Source of the DNA: a virus
IMG/VR virus record: IMGVR_UViG_3300032323_001427
Span: 1-34,008 of that record
DNA length: 34,008 nt
Direction: 5' to 3' (one strand)
Shown here: piece by piece, positions 14,550 through 23,679 of the stretch
Position numbering within the stretch: the first letter of the stretch is position 1
Layout of the letters: every line of letters begins with the position of its first letter
The notes under the pieces: model-generated
What the model was told of the DNA's origin: nothing
Databases searched by the model: none
Seen by the model: only the letters and a program-made list of their open reading frames with translations
Made by a program: the position numbers and the translations under genes

Positions 14550-15746
14550 ATGTTTGTAAAACCATTCGCTTCTCCGTTTCCAAAATCTCCGTCTAGTTCT
14601 AAGCAAACAACTGCGAATGTTGCTAGATCTCAGTCTAAATCAACTAGATATGTTAATTACATGGCTGATAGACAGGGATGTGGGATGTGGAGAATCGGAT
14701 GGGCTGAAATGCACATGAATATGTGCAATTTGGGCGACAGTACTTCTCTGACTAGCATGGTGCTGAACAAAGATTGGTACAGAAATGTAAGAACAGTCAA
14801 GCTGCAAAGACAGGCTTCGTCAGAACAAAAAGAGTTTGTCAAATTTTTAAAAAGCATTCAACCAGAATGTGGATTTAAATTGATGTATGAAGTCGATGAT
14901 GTTGTGTTTAGGGAAGATATTCCAGACTACAACATCTACAAAGAGTCATTTGATAATGATACCATCCGACAGAACTGCATCGATATAATAAACATGTGTG
15001 ATGAGGTCACTGTGACCTGTAATTACATGAGAGATCTTTACAAGTTAAGAACTGGGAAGAAAGAAATCACAACAGTTCCTAATTTCCCGCCATATTGGTG
15101 GATAGGTCATCATTATAATTACAAAGAAATTATCGATAATTTCGATAAAAATAAGAAAAAGCCACGAATTGTATATGCTGGATCTGGAGCACACTTTGAT
15201 GTTGGTAATAAAACCAATCAAGAGGATGATTTCACACATGTTCTTAAATTTATCACTGAAAATGTCGATAAGTATCAGTTCGTATTCATTGGAGCAGTTC
15301 CCCCACCGTTGCAGAGTTTGGTATTCAGTAAAAAAATCGAATTCCACCCTTGGAAAAACTTAATGCAGTATCCAAACTTCTTAAGAAGCCTCAAGGCGCA
15401 ATTATTCATCGCTCCATTGCAGGATAATAATTTCAATAGAAGCAAATCAGACATCAAATACATCGAAGCTGCTTGTTTGGGCATTCCTTGCTTGTGTCAA
15501 GATATGGTAACTTATGGTAATGCGTTGTCTGATTTAAAATTCACCAACAGTGATGATCTAGCATATAAAGTTGAAAAGCTGCTAAACTGGAAAAATAGAT
15601 CCAAGTATTATTCACTGGTTCCTGAATTGAGAAATATTGGATCTCAGCGATTCTTGGAATTGGATGACAATATTGGCGCATTCATGGAAGCCTTGAACAC
15701 AGATTACGGCGATCCCGCTAGAAAATTGCTGCCAAGATGGAATTGA
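14550..15746 (+). CDS. Glycosyltransferase, GT-B (GT4-like)
   Basis: A 398-residue protein. The Ser-rich, probably flexible N-terminus (1-35) is followed by an N-terminal Rossmann domain (GCGMWRIGWAEM). The acceptor-side segment LMYEVDDVVF and VTVTCNYMRDLY come next. The C-terminal domain begins RIVYAGSGAHFD. RSKSDIKYIEAACLGIPCLC (297-316) is the nucleotide-sugar site of GT4-type enzymes, with K299 and E306 in the key positions. It lies between genes 46 and 43, within DNA metabolism, which makes DNA-base glycosylation worth testing. T4 alpha- and beta-glucosyltransferases are also GT-B and of similar length, but specific homology is not evident by eye. Glycan or protein targets are equally open. 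Confidence 0.75.
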   Translation: MFVKPFASPFPKSPSSSKQTTANVARSQSKSTRYVNYMADRQGCGMWRIGWAEMHMNMCNLGDSTSLTSMVLNKDWYRNVRTVKLQRQASSEQKEFVKFLKSIQPECGFKLMYEVDDVVFREDIPDYNIYKESFDNDTIRQNCIDIINMCDEVTVTCNYMRDLYKLRTGKKEITTVPNFPPYWWIGHHYNYKEIIDNFDKNKKKPRIVYAGSGAHFDVGNKTNQEDDFTHVLKFITENVDKYQFVFIGAVPPPLQSLVFSKKIEFHPWKNLMQYPNFLRSLKAQLFIAPLQDNNFNRSKSDIKYIEAACLGIPCLCQDMVTYGNALSDLKFTNSDDLAYKVEKLLNWKNRSKYYSLVPELRNIGSQRFLELDDNIGAFMEALNTDYGDPARKLLPRWN

Positions 15747-15770
15747 CATCCTATCGATTCATGGTCTAAT
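15743..15770 (+). promoter_or_regulatory. Early-type promoter of gene 43
   Basis: TTGACA (15743-15748) overlaps the upstream stop codon. With 16 bases the -10 is TCTAAT (15765-15770), six bases before the ATG; with 18 it would be TAATAC. The -10 is the weakest of the set. Confidence 0.45.
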
Positions 15771-15776
15771 ACTGGC

Positions 15777-18365
15777 ATGTATCGAAATTGCGTCTACAAC
15801 AACAGGGATCGCTGCGTCCATCTGTTTACATGGGATCATGAAGGGAACAGAGTCAAATTTGATCTAGATTTCGATCCGTATCTGTTGCTCGAAAGCAAAT
15901 CGGGGGACTTGGAAAGTATCTTCAATACCAAATTGAAGAAAAAGGAATTCAAAACTCAATTCGAACGAAGTAAATTTGTAAAAGAGGCGAATATTAAGAG
16001 GATATTTGAGAATATCCCAGCATCCCAGCAATTTTTGATTGATAATTACTGGAATACAAATACAGACGACGACTTTTCCAAATTTCCGTTGAAGGTGATG
16101 TTCATCGACATCGAGACTTTCAGCAATAAGGGTAAATTTCCCGACATTCAAAATCCAGAAGATGTAATCAATCTGATTACATGCTACGATTCAATCTCTC
16201 AGAGATATGTAACATTTGGATTGAAGCCTTTTGATACCTCTCACATCAAAGGCAAGAAAGTGAAATACATCCATTGTAAGAGTGAAGAAATTCTACTCAA
16301 GACTTTCATCAAATTTTGGGAAATGGATTATCCTGATGTCGTATCAGGGTGGAATTCCAGTGGATTCGATATGCCTTATATTGTGAATCGAATTGCCACT
16401 GTATTAGATGAGGAGTGGCAAAAGAGATTATCTCCGATTGGTAGAATTTACGAGAAGGTGAAGAAAAAAGTAAAGTTCGGAGAACCTCCAATTCAAATTA
16501 TAATCGAAGGCGTATCATCAGTTGACTACATGGTACTTTATCAAAAGTTCAAACTCGATAAACAAGAATCATACAAGCTTGATTATATTGCTGAAGTTGA
16601 ACTAGGCGAACAGAAGCTGGAATACGAAGGCCAATTGTGGGAATTAGCATTAAATGATTGGAAAACTTTCGTCGATTACAATATTAAAGACGTCGAGCTT
16701 CTTGTAAATCTAGATGACAAGCTTCGATATATGAAGACCTTGAGATTCCTTGCAAACATCGGATTATCCAACATCGATAAAGCAATCGACACAGTTCCCA
16801 TCATGAATGGAGCGCTCGCTGTGCAGGCGCGTAAGAGAAATCAGTTCATTCCAACTTTCCAAAGAACAATTAAAGATGGTAAAAATCCCGGAGCATATGT
16901 AAGAGTTCCGAAAATTGGACTGAGTGAGAATATTGTCAGTTTCGATGCGAACTCTCTGTATCCTAGTGTGATGATTTCTTTGAATCTGTCACCAGAAACA
17001 AAAATTGGCAGCTACGAAGAGATCGATGGCGTTTATAAAATCCACCATGTGAATGGAACGACATATCAATTATCAGAAGATAATTTTCAAAAATATATAA
17101 ATCTTGAACAAATATGCCTCACGAACGCTGGGTTCTTATTTTCGCAAAAGCGTAAGGGAATTGTTCCAGAATATTTAGATTGGCTATACAGCGAGCGAAA
17201 AAAAATGCAGAAACTTTTCAAGGAATGCAAAAGTAAACTAGAGACAGATGTATCATTAACAAACGCTCAACGCGAAAATTTAATAGATGATCAAAATAGA
17301 TATGATTCCATCCAATACGCTTACAAGATTAATCTGAATTCATTGTATGGTTATATGGGAAATGCATACGCCCCTATGGGAGATGACGATATAGCATCAT
17401 CTGTTACATTAACAGGTCAGACGGTAATTAAAAAAACAGCGGATCTATTCGTTGAATCTATAATGAATAGACATCCTGAAATTTCTAAAACAATACTGGA
17501 GGATTCTATCGTGGCCGGTGACACTGATAGTGTGTATATTTCATTGAAATGTTTAGAAGAATTCGGTGTTTTTTTAATGGATGGTCAATCGATCAATTCA
17601 AAATTTTATGAGTATTGTGATTATATTGAAAATTACCTGAATAGTGAGATGATGAGATGGGCAAAGAGTGAATTGAAAAGTTTAGATCCTAGATTTGTAT
17701 TCAAAAGAGAAACTATATGCGATAGAGGTATATTCTTGAAGAAAAAGTATTACGTTCTTCATATGATCGATGATGAAGGTTTCAAAACAGACAAATTCAA
17801 ATATAAAGGTGTGTCAGTTGTTAAGACAACCATGCCTAAAAAGCTGAAACCATATTTGAAAGAAATTATCGAGACTATGATCATAAGTAAGAATAAAAAC
17901 GAAACGGATGATTTGTTTAAACAGGCTTACGAAACATTCAAAACACTTCCCATTGAAATGATTTCTAGACTGAGTGGCATCAATACATTTGACAAGTATA
18001 CAAACGACTGTGATGGATTTGAAAAAATAGCAAGCAGAATGCAGGAGCATATGAGAGCAGCGCACTATCATAATGAAATATTAAAAGCTCTAAATCTCGA
18101 AGGAAAGTATCAAAAGCTGAAACAAGGCGACAAGATCAGATACGTATCAGTTAAGAAACCCAACAAATTCAATATTGACGTTGTTGGATATGGATCTAAA
18201 TATCCAGACGAATTTGCTGATATTTTCAAAATTGATTATGAGCAAATGTTTGAAAATCTAATGTTTAGAAATATTGATTTTTTCTACAAGGCTGTTGGAT
18301 GGATTCTTAGAAAACCCAATGAGAATTTAAAGACAGATTTGCTCGACTTTTTCGCAGAAGATTAA
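15777..18365 (+). CDS. 43: DNA polymerase gp43, family B
   Basis: 862 residues (T4 gp43 898). The 3'-5' exonuclease has Exo I FIDIETFS with D111 and E113, Exo II NSSGFDMPYIVNRI and Exo III YNIKDVELL. The polymerase has motif A DANSLYPS (390-397), motif B KINLNSLYGYMGN and motif C GDTDS (581-585) with catalytic D582 and D584. The N-terminal domain and the C-terminal thumb (to FFAED) are complete, including a final acidic/hydrophobic tail that in T4 binds the clamp. No intein or endonuclease insertion breaks it. It is the replicative polymerase, working with gp45 and gp32 encoded later in the window. Confidence 0.97.
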   Translation: MYRNCVYNNRDRCVHLFTWDHEGNRVKFDLDFDPYLLLESKSGDLESIFNTKLKKKEFKTQFERSKFVKEANIKRIFENIPASQQFLIDNYWNTNTDDDFSKFPLKVMFIDIETFSNKGKFPDIQNPEDVINLITCYDSISQRYVTFGLKPFDTSHIKGKKVKYIHCKSEEILLKTFIKFWEMDYPDVVSGWNSSGFDMPYIVNRIATVLDEEWQKRLSPIGRIYEKVKKKVKFGEPPIQIIIEGVSSVDYMVLYQKFKLDKQESYKLDYIAEVELGEQKLEYEGQLWELALNDWKTFVDYNIKDVELLVNLDDKLRYMKTLRFLANIGLSNIDKAIDTVPIMNGALAVQARKRNQFIPTFQRTIKDGKNPGAYVRVPKIGLSENIVSFDANSLYPSVMISLNLSPETKIGSYEEIDGVYKIHHVNGTTYQLSEDNFQKYINLEQICLTNAGFLFSQKRKGIVPEYLDWLYSERKKMQKLFKECKSKLETDVSLTNAQRENLIDDQNRYDSIQYAYKINLNSLYGYMGNAYAPMGDDDIASSVTLTGQTVIKKTADLFVESIMNRHPEISKTILEDSIVAGDTDSVYISLKCLEEFGVFLMDGQSINSKFYEYCDYIENYLNSEMMRWAKSELKSLDPRFVFKRETICDRGIFLKKKYYVLHMIDDEGFKTDKFKYKGVSVVKTTMPKKLKPYLKEIIETMIISKNKNETDDLFKQAYETFKTLPIEMISRLSGINTFDKYTNDCDGFEKIASRMQEHMRAAHYHNEILKALNLEGKYQKLKQGDKIRYVSVKKPNKFNIDVVGYGSKYPDEFADIFKIDYEQMFENLMFRNIDFFYKAVGWILRKPNENLKTDLLDFFAED

Positions 18366-18368
18366 ATT

Positions 18369-18620
18369 ATGACAATACAAGAAGCATACAACAAAGGACT
18401 GGATGATGCTGAAAATGCAATCATAAAAGAACTATCGTCATTGGTTAGAACCAACAAAATGGACGATTTGCAAAATCCCAAATTAAAAGAATTGCAAAGT
18501 ATTCTATCCGAGTGGAGTGATTATTTCCACACCCAAGGAACTTCACTAACCATGACGGGAAAAAAACACAACCGAATGCTGAAAAGGCAGACGGAACAAC
18601 TTGACAATAACCAAATATAA
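18369..18620 (+). CDS. Small hypothetical protein downstream of gene 43
   Basis: An 83-residue, charged helical protein (MTIQEAYNKGLDDAENAIIKEL, then LKELQSILSEWSDYF and a basic end KKHNRMLKRQTEQ). It starts three bases after the polymerase stop, so it is probably on the same transcript. T4 has the translational repressor regA near this position, but this protein is shorter and I see no RegA similarity. The early-type promoter of the next gene lies inside its last codons. Unknown function. Confidence 0.6.
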   Translation: MTIQEAYNKGLDDAENAIIKELSSLVRTNKMDDLQNPKLKELQSILSEWSDYFHTQGTSLTMTGKKHNRMLKRQTEQLDNNQI

Positions 18621-18628
18621 TATAATAT
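18601..18628 (+). promoter_or_regulatory. Early-type promoter before the 18637 gene
   Basis: TTGACA (18601-18606), 16 bases, TAATAT (18623-18628), eight bases, ATG. A TATAAT at 14-base spacing overlaps it. It probably also serves uvsX, which follows three bases after the 18637 gene. Confidence 0.6.
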
Positions 18629-18636
18629 CAAAACAT

Positions 18637-18984
18637 ATGAGTAAAACACATACCGCAATACAGGACCAAATCGGAAGAACCATCATCGGAATCCTAGATT
18701 CAGAAACAGACACCACCCTCACACTGGAGAACCCTGTGATCCTTCATCTAGAGCTTGAAGGAAATGGACAGATTCAAGTTCAAACATTCCCAGTGTTTTT
18801 CTTTGAACTTCTCGATAAGGAAAGCAGAGACACCAACAAGTGGACTTATAACAAGTCCAATATCGTAACCAGCACCGCTGTTCTTTCCGAGAATATTATC
18901 TCTCAATATTCCAGATTGAATAATCCAGCTCCTCAAATCGCAGTTCCATCATCCCCAAATGTTATTTCAATCGACGATCTATAA
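18637..18984 (+). CDS. Conserved-looking small beta-rich protein before uvsX
   Basis: A 115-residue protein read from the ATG at 18637; the frame is open for 12 more codons upstream but that part is the promoter. It has IQDQIGRTIIGILDSETDTTLTLENPVILHLEL followed by QVQTFPVFFFELLDK. This alternating beta pattern would suit a small Sm-like or OB-type barrel. The C-terminus is Pro/Ser-rich and ends SIDDL. I have the impression of similar proteins in other large T4-like phages but no known function. It is separated by three bases from uvsX, so a link to recombination or RNA handling is possible. Confidence 0.6.
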   Translation: MSKTHTAIQDQIGRTIIGILDSETDTTLTLENPVILHLELEGNGQIQVQTFPVFFFELLDKESRDTNKWTYNKSNIVTSTAVLSENIISQYSRLNNPAPQIAVPSSPNVISIDDL

Positions 18985-18987
18985 TCT

Positions 18988-20121
18988 ATGTCTGAAATCA
19001 AACAAAAAGAACTAGACGCTCTTTGGGAGACCGTGGCGGACATCACGCCATATTCTTCTTATTTGAGCGATAATAAGGTATCTAAAGATGATTGGATCGA
19101 CACTGGTTCAATGGTGTTGAATGCTTTGATCTCTGGATCTTTATATGGAGGTGTTCCGCGTGGTCGCGTCACTCAATTCGCTGGTCCTAGCCAGACATTT
19201 AAAACTGGATTCATTCTAAAGACCCTAGCCAATGCTCAAAAGAAGGGCATGCAAGTTATCATATATGATACTGAGGGAGCGATTGATGACGAAAGTGCAA
19301 GAGCGATGGGCCTTGATACAACCAAGGTTAAGTATTACAAAACCAAGACAGCTGAAAGCACTCGTAATTCCATTTACAAGTTGCTGACTAAAGTTAAAGA
19401 GAATGGTTGGGACGGTAAGTTCATCATTGCAATCGATTCGATTGCGAACTTGCAGAGTGAAATGGAAGTCAACAGAATGGATAAGGAAAACACATCAGCT
19501 GATATGGGCTCCTTCGCAAAGAGTGTTAAATCTCTTCTCAAGACATGCACTGTTATGAGCAATCTAACAAACACTCCAATCTTGCTGACCAATCATGTGT
19601 ATGATGATCCAAGCCAGATGTATCCGACTCTTGAGAAGAATATCGCTGGAGGTAAAGCAGCTGTATATCTTCCATCAGTCACTATCCAGTTGGCTAGAAA
19701 GGCTGCAAAGGACGACGGCGGCAAGACCATTGAAGATACCAAGGCGGCTTCTCAGAAAAGCTTCTCAGGTGTTATTATTCGAGCCTTGACTGTTAAAAAT
19801 CGTTTCATTAAACAATACCTAGAAGGTGAAATGTATCTAGAGTTTGCAACTGGATTGAATAAGTACTTCGGTTTATTGGATATTATGAAAGGTATGGGAG
19901 TTGTAGTTGCAAATGGAGCAACTTATACAGACTGGAAGGGTGAGAAGCTTGGTTTTTATAAACAGTGGAAAACTCAACAGGATGTGTGGGATTATCTAAT
20001 TCCAGAATTAGAATCCCGACTCAAATCCGAGTGGTCTTATGGAAATAAACTGGATGCTGTCGAAGACATGCCAGATGAGGATGAAACAGAATATGTAGAA
20101 GATTCTGAAATAACCCAATAA
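18988..20121 (+). CDS. uvsX: UvsX RecA-like recombinase
   Basis: 377 residues (T4 UvsX 391). Walker A is GPSQTFKT (66-73), the T4-type version of the RecA P-loop. IIYDTEGAID follows as the strand-2/catalytic Glu region. FIIAIDSIANL is Walker B. LLTNHVYDDPSQMYPTLEKNIAGG matches the L2 DNA-binding loop region, and the acidic C-terminus ends EDETEYVEDSEITQ. It forms filaments on single-stranded DNA and drives strand exchange with UvsY and gp32. The gene ends the plus-strand recombination block and is followed directly by a strong terminator. Confidence 0.95.
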   Translation: MSEIKQKELDALWETVADITPYSSYLSDNKVSKDDWIDTGSMVLNALISGSLYGGVPRGRVTQFAGPSQTFKTGFILKTLANAQKKGMQVIIYDTEGAIDDESARAMGLDTTKVKYYKTKTAESTRNSIYKLLTKVKENGWDGKFIIAIDSIANLQSEMEVNRMDKENTSADMGSFAKSVKSLLKTCTVMSNLTNTPILLTNHVYDDPSQMYPTLEKNIAGGKAAVYLPSVTIQLARKAAKDDGGKTIEDTKAASQKSFSGVIIRALTVKNRFIKQYLEGEMYLEFATGLNKYFGLLDIMKGMGVVVANGATYTDWKGEKLGFYKQWKTQQDVWDYLIPELESRLKSEWSYGNKLDAVEDMPDEDETEYVEDSEITQ

Positions 20122-20125
20122 TAAC

Positions 20126-20161
20126 AAAAAAGGGGAGTGGTTAAATCCACTCCCCTTTTTT
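20126..20161. terminator. Bidirectional intrinsic terminator
   Basis: GGGGAGTGG (20132-20140) pairs perfectly with CCACTCCCC (20147-20155) around TTAAAT. It is flanked by A6 on the left and T6 on the right, so it works for uvsX on plus and for the 20161-21939 gene on minus. Confidence 0.93.
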
Positions 20162-21939
20162 CATTTGGTCATCCAATGCCAATAATTGATTGGCTTTTTG
20201 AATCCTCTATCGTTGTATTTTGAATTATCTCCTTTGAATTTGGAATCTCGTTGCAGTTGATTTTCCATATAATGGAATGCCGCATCGTAAGATTCTTGTA
20301 CAGGTTGCTCTTCAGCTGGCTGCTGTTGGACTGGTTGTTTATCAGCCATCATAGCCTTATCCGATTTTGCCATCATGCGATCAATTCTATGAGCTGCTGT
20401 CGCTTCTAAGTTTTGTAGTTGCATTTTAATAACATCTTTTACTTGTTGGAATTTGTCTCTATTTTCGGGCTTATCAAACACCGCTCTAACGACTCGATTT
20501 TCGATACCGCTAATTTCATATTGGTTGTCATCATCACCAAGATTACCGTAATCAATGCCGACTAATCCATCATGTATGCTTTGCAAAACTTCAGTTTCAT
20601 TTGGCGCAGATCCTAATGATTTTATTTTATCTACAACTTTAGTTTGAAAATCATCTGATGTAAATGCCATGCCTTTTTCATTATATTTGTCTAAAAACTT
20701 ATCGATGAAGTCTTTAATCAAATTAAAGCTTGTAACTGTCATAGCATTAACCGCTTTTCTTGGAATATTCACCGATGGTGCTGATATTGAATTTATATAT
20801 GCTGGCTTGGATGGGTCAAATGCTGTGTTGATATTTTTTCTAACATCAACTCCCCAAATAGCCAATACTGTTTCTAGATATTCATTGACATCAAATTTTT
20901 CGTCATCCGCATCAATTTCATCTGAAATTTCTCCAGTGTCTTCATACTTCTTTAATGTTGGCGATAATGCATTTGGATCTTTGCGTTTCTTAATTGCGTG
21001 TCTTTGAATTTTATTAAGATTTTTAAGTTCTTTTATCAACGGTTCCACTTCATTTCTGATAGTACTATAATCAGATCTTGTCATATTGGTGGCTTTTAGG
21101 AATATATCTTCCGATTGCATAGCTGTAGCTGACCTATGTCTATCTGAAAGACGATAGTAACGAAATGTATCCATTGTTAGTTTATCTTTAAACTCCTGTG
21201 AACTTATTATTTCTTGTCTTTTTTTGACATCTTGATCAATTTCAGATGATCTTGGATTTGAAACAAATAATATTTGATATGTATCTTTCAGACCTCTATC
21301 ACTGGTATCATTACTGTTTGTTACAAATTTAATCACATCCAATGGACCCAACACAGCAGCATCGGAATCATCTGGATTATTAATCATATCAAATCTTTGC
21401 TGTAATAATCCATCTAACTTAGAAGGATTGGATTTGGTTTTTGATATATTATCCATAATCTCCATTAACTCTTTTTGTACTGCCTTGGGAAGTTGCAATT
21501 TAGAAAACGCATCAGATGATAATTTTTTAAAGTCTGGATAATACACACTATACGCGATGGCTTCGGCTAATCTGAATGCAGAATCGTAATGGGGATCTGA
21601 TTCAGAATCTGGATATAGATCTTCAAATGTTGCGATGTCGAAATCTTTAGATTTTGGATATATTTTTTTAAATGTATCGTGTACAAGGCTGTTGATTTGT
21701 TTATTAATGGCTGGAAGTGTATATTTAAACTCTCCTGTCATATCGTTGTATACTCCAATAACAGTTTTTCTAAATAAAACTTCTCTCGCTGATGATGATC
21801 CTAGTGGATCTATCTCTCTAAGTATTGGACCCACCTGACTGAATGTATTATTCAAAACTCCATATGTCGTTGGCTGTTTGGCCATTTCGTCGATTTGCTC
21901 TAAGCATTCAAGCAAGTAATCAAATTTGATTTTTTCCAT
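20161..21939 (-). CDS. Large hypothetical late protein with prohead-type leader
   Basis: 592 residues read from the ATG at 21937-21939; 20 further upstream codons are open, but GGTAAATA five bases before 21939 marks the start. The N-terminus MEKIKFDYLLECLEQIDEMAKQP has IDE in the (L/I)-x-E pattern of the prohead protease. The rest is mostly helical and charged, without membrane segments or an enzyme motif I can identify. A Gln/Pro linker (QPVQQQPAEEQPVQE, about 540) precedes a C-terminal patch rich in Lys/Tyr/Trp. Late timing, size and leader suggest an internal capsid protein, possibly injected with the DNA as T4 Alt is. No ADP-ribosyltransferase motif was seen. Function unknown. Confidence 0.65.
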   Translation of the reverse strand: MEKIKFDYLLECLEQIDEMAKQPTTYGVLNNTFSQVGPILREIDPLGSSSAREVLFRKTVIGVYNDMTGEFKYTLPAINKQINSLVHDTFKKIYPKSKDFDIATFEDLYPDSESDPHYDSAFRLAEAIAYSVYYPDFKKLSSDAFSKLQLPKAVQKELMEIMDNISKTKSNPSKLDGLLQQRFDMINNPDDSDAAVLGPLDVIKFVTNSNDTSDRGLKDTYQILFVSNPRSSEIDQDVKKRQEIISSQEFKDKLTMDTFRYYRLSDRHRSATAMQSEDIFLKATNMTRSDYSTIRNEVEPLIKELKNLNKIQRHAIKKRKDPNALSPTLKKYEDTGEISDEIDADDEKFDVNEYLETVLAIWGVDVRKNINTAFDPSKPAYINSISAPSVNIPRKAVNAMTVTSFNLIKDFIDKFLDKYNEKGMAFTSDDFQTKVVDKIKSLGSAPNETEVLQSIHDGLVGIDYGNLGDDDNQYEISGIENRVVRAVFDKPENRDKFQQVKDVIKMQLQNLEATAAHRIDRMMAKSDKAMMADKQPVQQQPAEEQPVQESYDAAFHYMENQLQRDSKFKGDNSKYNDRGFKKPINYWHWMTK

Positions 21940-21944
21940 ATTTG

Positions 21945-21952
21945 TATTTACC
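21945..21952 (-). promoter_or_regulatory. Late-type promoter of the 592-residue protein
   Basis: Minus strand GGTAAATA (21952-21945), five bases, ATG at 21939. It is only a few bases from the -35 of the divergent early promoter at 21956. Confidence 0.55.
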
Positions 21953-21955
21953 AGA

Positions 21956-21983
21956 TTGACAAGCAAAAAGCTGATGATAGCAT
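21956..21983 (+). promoter_or_regulatory. Early-type promoter of the 21989 glycosyltransferase
   Basis: TTGACA (21956-21961), 16 bases, TAGCAT (21978-21983), five bases, ATG at 21989. It decides the start against a longer open frame beginning at 21926. Confidence 0.55.
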
Positions 21984-21988
21984 TGGAT

Positions 21989-22684
21989 ATGGAGTACAAA
22001 AAGATCGCATTTTTCTCAGCGTCTCAAAAAACAGATGCAAAAGACACCACGCTTTTAAAAAGCACTGAAAATTTCGATATAGATATCGATATAGCATTCG
22101 CTCTAGAGAATAAAGAATCATTATCGATTGTGTATAATAAAGCTATACAACACGCATTGGAAGAAAATTGGGATGCGCTGGTATTCGTACACGACGATGT
22201 TGTTTTAGAGCATGATCCACGACCCAAATTGGCGAAATTATTTGAGAAATTTGATCTAATAGGCGTTGCTGGTGCTTCATCAGTTGAAATAAAAACACCA
22301 GCGCTTTGGCATTTGATGGGAGGCGGGTTTAACTCTGGAAAACTACACGGAGCAGTCGCTCACGGGACTTCCGAAAAGAAGCAAATGACTCCATTCGGAT
22401 CATATCCCCATCGCGTTGTCATGATTGATGGTGTGTTCATGGCGATGAATCGAACTGTGATGGAAAATGTGAAATTTGACGAAACCAATCCATCCAAGTT
22501 TCATTTTTACGACATTTTATTCGGATTAGATGCGTGCTTTAAAAAATTAAAGATTGGGGTCGGTGATATTAGTATAACGCATGAATCTCCGGGATTAAAA
22601 AATTTTACTGATGATTGGATAGAAGGTGAAAAATATTTTTTAGAAAAATATTCAAAATATCACGGCAAGATTCTAGCTGTCTGA
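21989..22684 (+). CDS. Glycosyltransferase-like protein (GT-A)
   Basis: 231 residues. MEYKKIAFFSASQKT leads to LSIVYNKAIQHALEENWDALVFVHDDVVL, where H68-D69-D70 matches the HxD-type metal motif of the Glyco_tranf_2_5 family (PF13712). LIGVAGASSV, a Gly-rich loop (HLMGGGFNSGKLHGAVAHG) and MIDGVFMAMNR are consistent with the acceptor half. FHFYDILFGLDACFKKLKIGVG and ITHESPG give the closing segment. It is flanked by a divergent late structural gene and convergent with a homing-type endonuclease (25-base overlap of the 3' ends). The acceptor is unknown. The upstream promoter is of the early type, so it is presumably made before virion assembly. Confidence 0.75.
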   Translation: MEYKKIAFFSASQKTDAKDTTLLKSTENFDIDIDIAFALENKESLSIVYNKAIQHALEENWDALVFVHDDVVLEHDPRPKLAKLFEKFDLIGVAGASSVEIKTPALWHLMGGGFNSGKLHGAVAHGTSEKKQMTPFGSYPHRVVMIDGVFMAMNRTVMENVKFDETNPSKFHFYDILFGLDACFKKLKIGVGDISITHESPGLKNFTDDWIEGEKYFLEKYSKYHGKILAV

Positions 22685-23667
22685 TTTTCCTTATAAATAA
22701 TCAATTTTCCATTATTTTTATCCATTAATTTTTTAGATATCTTTATCTTTTTAAGATCATACAAATATTTTTCGCGATATGACATACCTTGTTTAATCAT
22801 AGGAACTTCTCTATATGTGATAGATTGATCTATGGTCGGATGCCAAAATTTACCATCATACTCTAATATAAGTTCGATATCCTCGCAATTTTTGGATTTC
22901 AATCCATCAACGGTTTTAAATTTTACTAAATCATAAAAATAAATTTTATTTTCGAATCTTATATAAAATTCATTCTCACCGTATAAACAAAGATTTTTAT
23001 CTAGATTGTTTTTAATAATATAATTATCTATAAATTTTGTAGCTATTTTAGAATAACCATTTATGGGATTATGATCGAGGCCATATTTTATAAACATTGT
23101 CGCTTTTCGTTTTTCTGAGGATATGTTTTTCTGACTTACACTGCGATTTAAATGCGTATATTTTATTTTATTTTTTATTTTTAAACATTCTGATGGATTT
23201 GTTTTACCATATTTTAATATATTAGTTTCTCTGATTATTTTTGATAGGGTAGAAGACGCCATGCCAAATCCGCCATAATTTTTCGTAATTGTTTTTATTT
23301 TTAAATCATGAACAGTTTTACTTTTTGATGGATTATCTACGCCGTAGTTGCGCATGCAAGTTTTAGATTTTTCAATCTGAACATTTGAATCATTGTTTGA
23401 ACATTCAGTTGAGCAAAATCTTCTATAATGCCTGTCCGCTTTTATTAAGTGGTGTGGAAATTTTACTTTATTACAGCACCCTGTTCGTTCACATACTGGA
23501 ACCGATGTAATGTCATTTAGTAGACAATAAATTCTTTCCATATTTGTCGCGGTTATATCCAGAAAATTTGTAATATTTAATAGATTCGTATAATAAGGTT
23601 CTTTTAAAACTTTATTTTTGCTTATATTTCCATTATAGATAGAAGAATAATATTCTTTTGTGGTCAT
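22660..23667 (-). CDS. Vsr-like (EDxHD-type) putative homing endonuclease
   Basis: 335 residues from the ATG at 23665-23667. Residues about 55-95 have VCERTGCCNKVKF and FCSTECSN, a zinc-finger arrangement. The middle holds two copies of a NYGVDNPSKSKTVHDLKIKT-like unit (the second LKYGKTNPSECLKIKN), a DNA-binding repeat of phage endonucleases. The C-terminal LILEYDGKFWHPT resembles the Vsr core VDGCFWHGH, followed by a long YREKYLYDLKKIKISKKL helix. Vsr-like folds define the I-Bth0305I class of homing enzymes. Upstream the frame is open for 22 more codons, but CTAAATA five bases before 23667 supports this start. It is AT-richer than its neighbours, as expected for a recently acquired element. 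Function inferred from motifs. Confidence 0.65.
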   Translation of the reverse strand: MTTKEYYSSIYNGNISKNKVLKEPYYTNLLNITNFLDITATNMERIYCLLNDITSVPVCERTGCCNKVKFPHHLIKADRHYRRFCSTECSNNDSNVQIEKSKTCMRNYGVDNPSKSKTVHDLKIKTITKNYGGFGMASSTLSKIIRETNILKYGKTNPSECLKIKNKIKYTHLNRSVSQKNISSEKRKATMFIKYGLDHNPINGYSKIATKFIDNYIIKNNLDKNLCLYGENEFYIRFENKIYFYDLVKFKTVDGLKSKNCEDIELILEYDGKFWHPTIDQSITYREVPMIKQGMSYREKYLYDLKKIKISKKLMDKNNGKLIIYKENQTARILP

Positions 23668-23672
23668 ACTAT

Positions 23673-23679
23673 TATTTAG
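23673..23679 (-). promoter_or_regulatory. Late-type promoter of the Vsr-like gene
   Basis: Minus strand CTAAATA (23679-23673), then five bases to the ATG at 23667. Confidence 0.45.

Noticed and set aside
18369-18620. RegA translational repressor
   Set aside because: Position after gene 43 is right but the protein is 83 residues against about 122 and shows no RegA-like sequence.
22692-22699. Perfect TATAAATA on the plus strand
   Set aside because: It lies inside the minus-strand Vsr-like gene with no plus-strand gene start near; several chance matches are expected in such AT-rich DNA.
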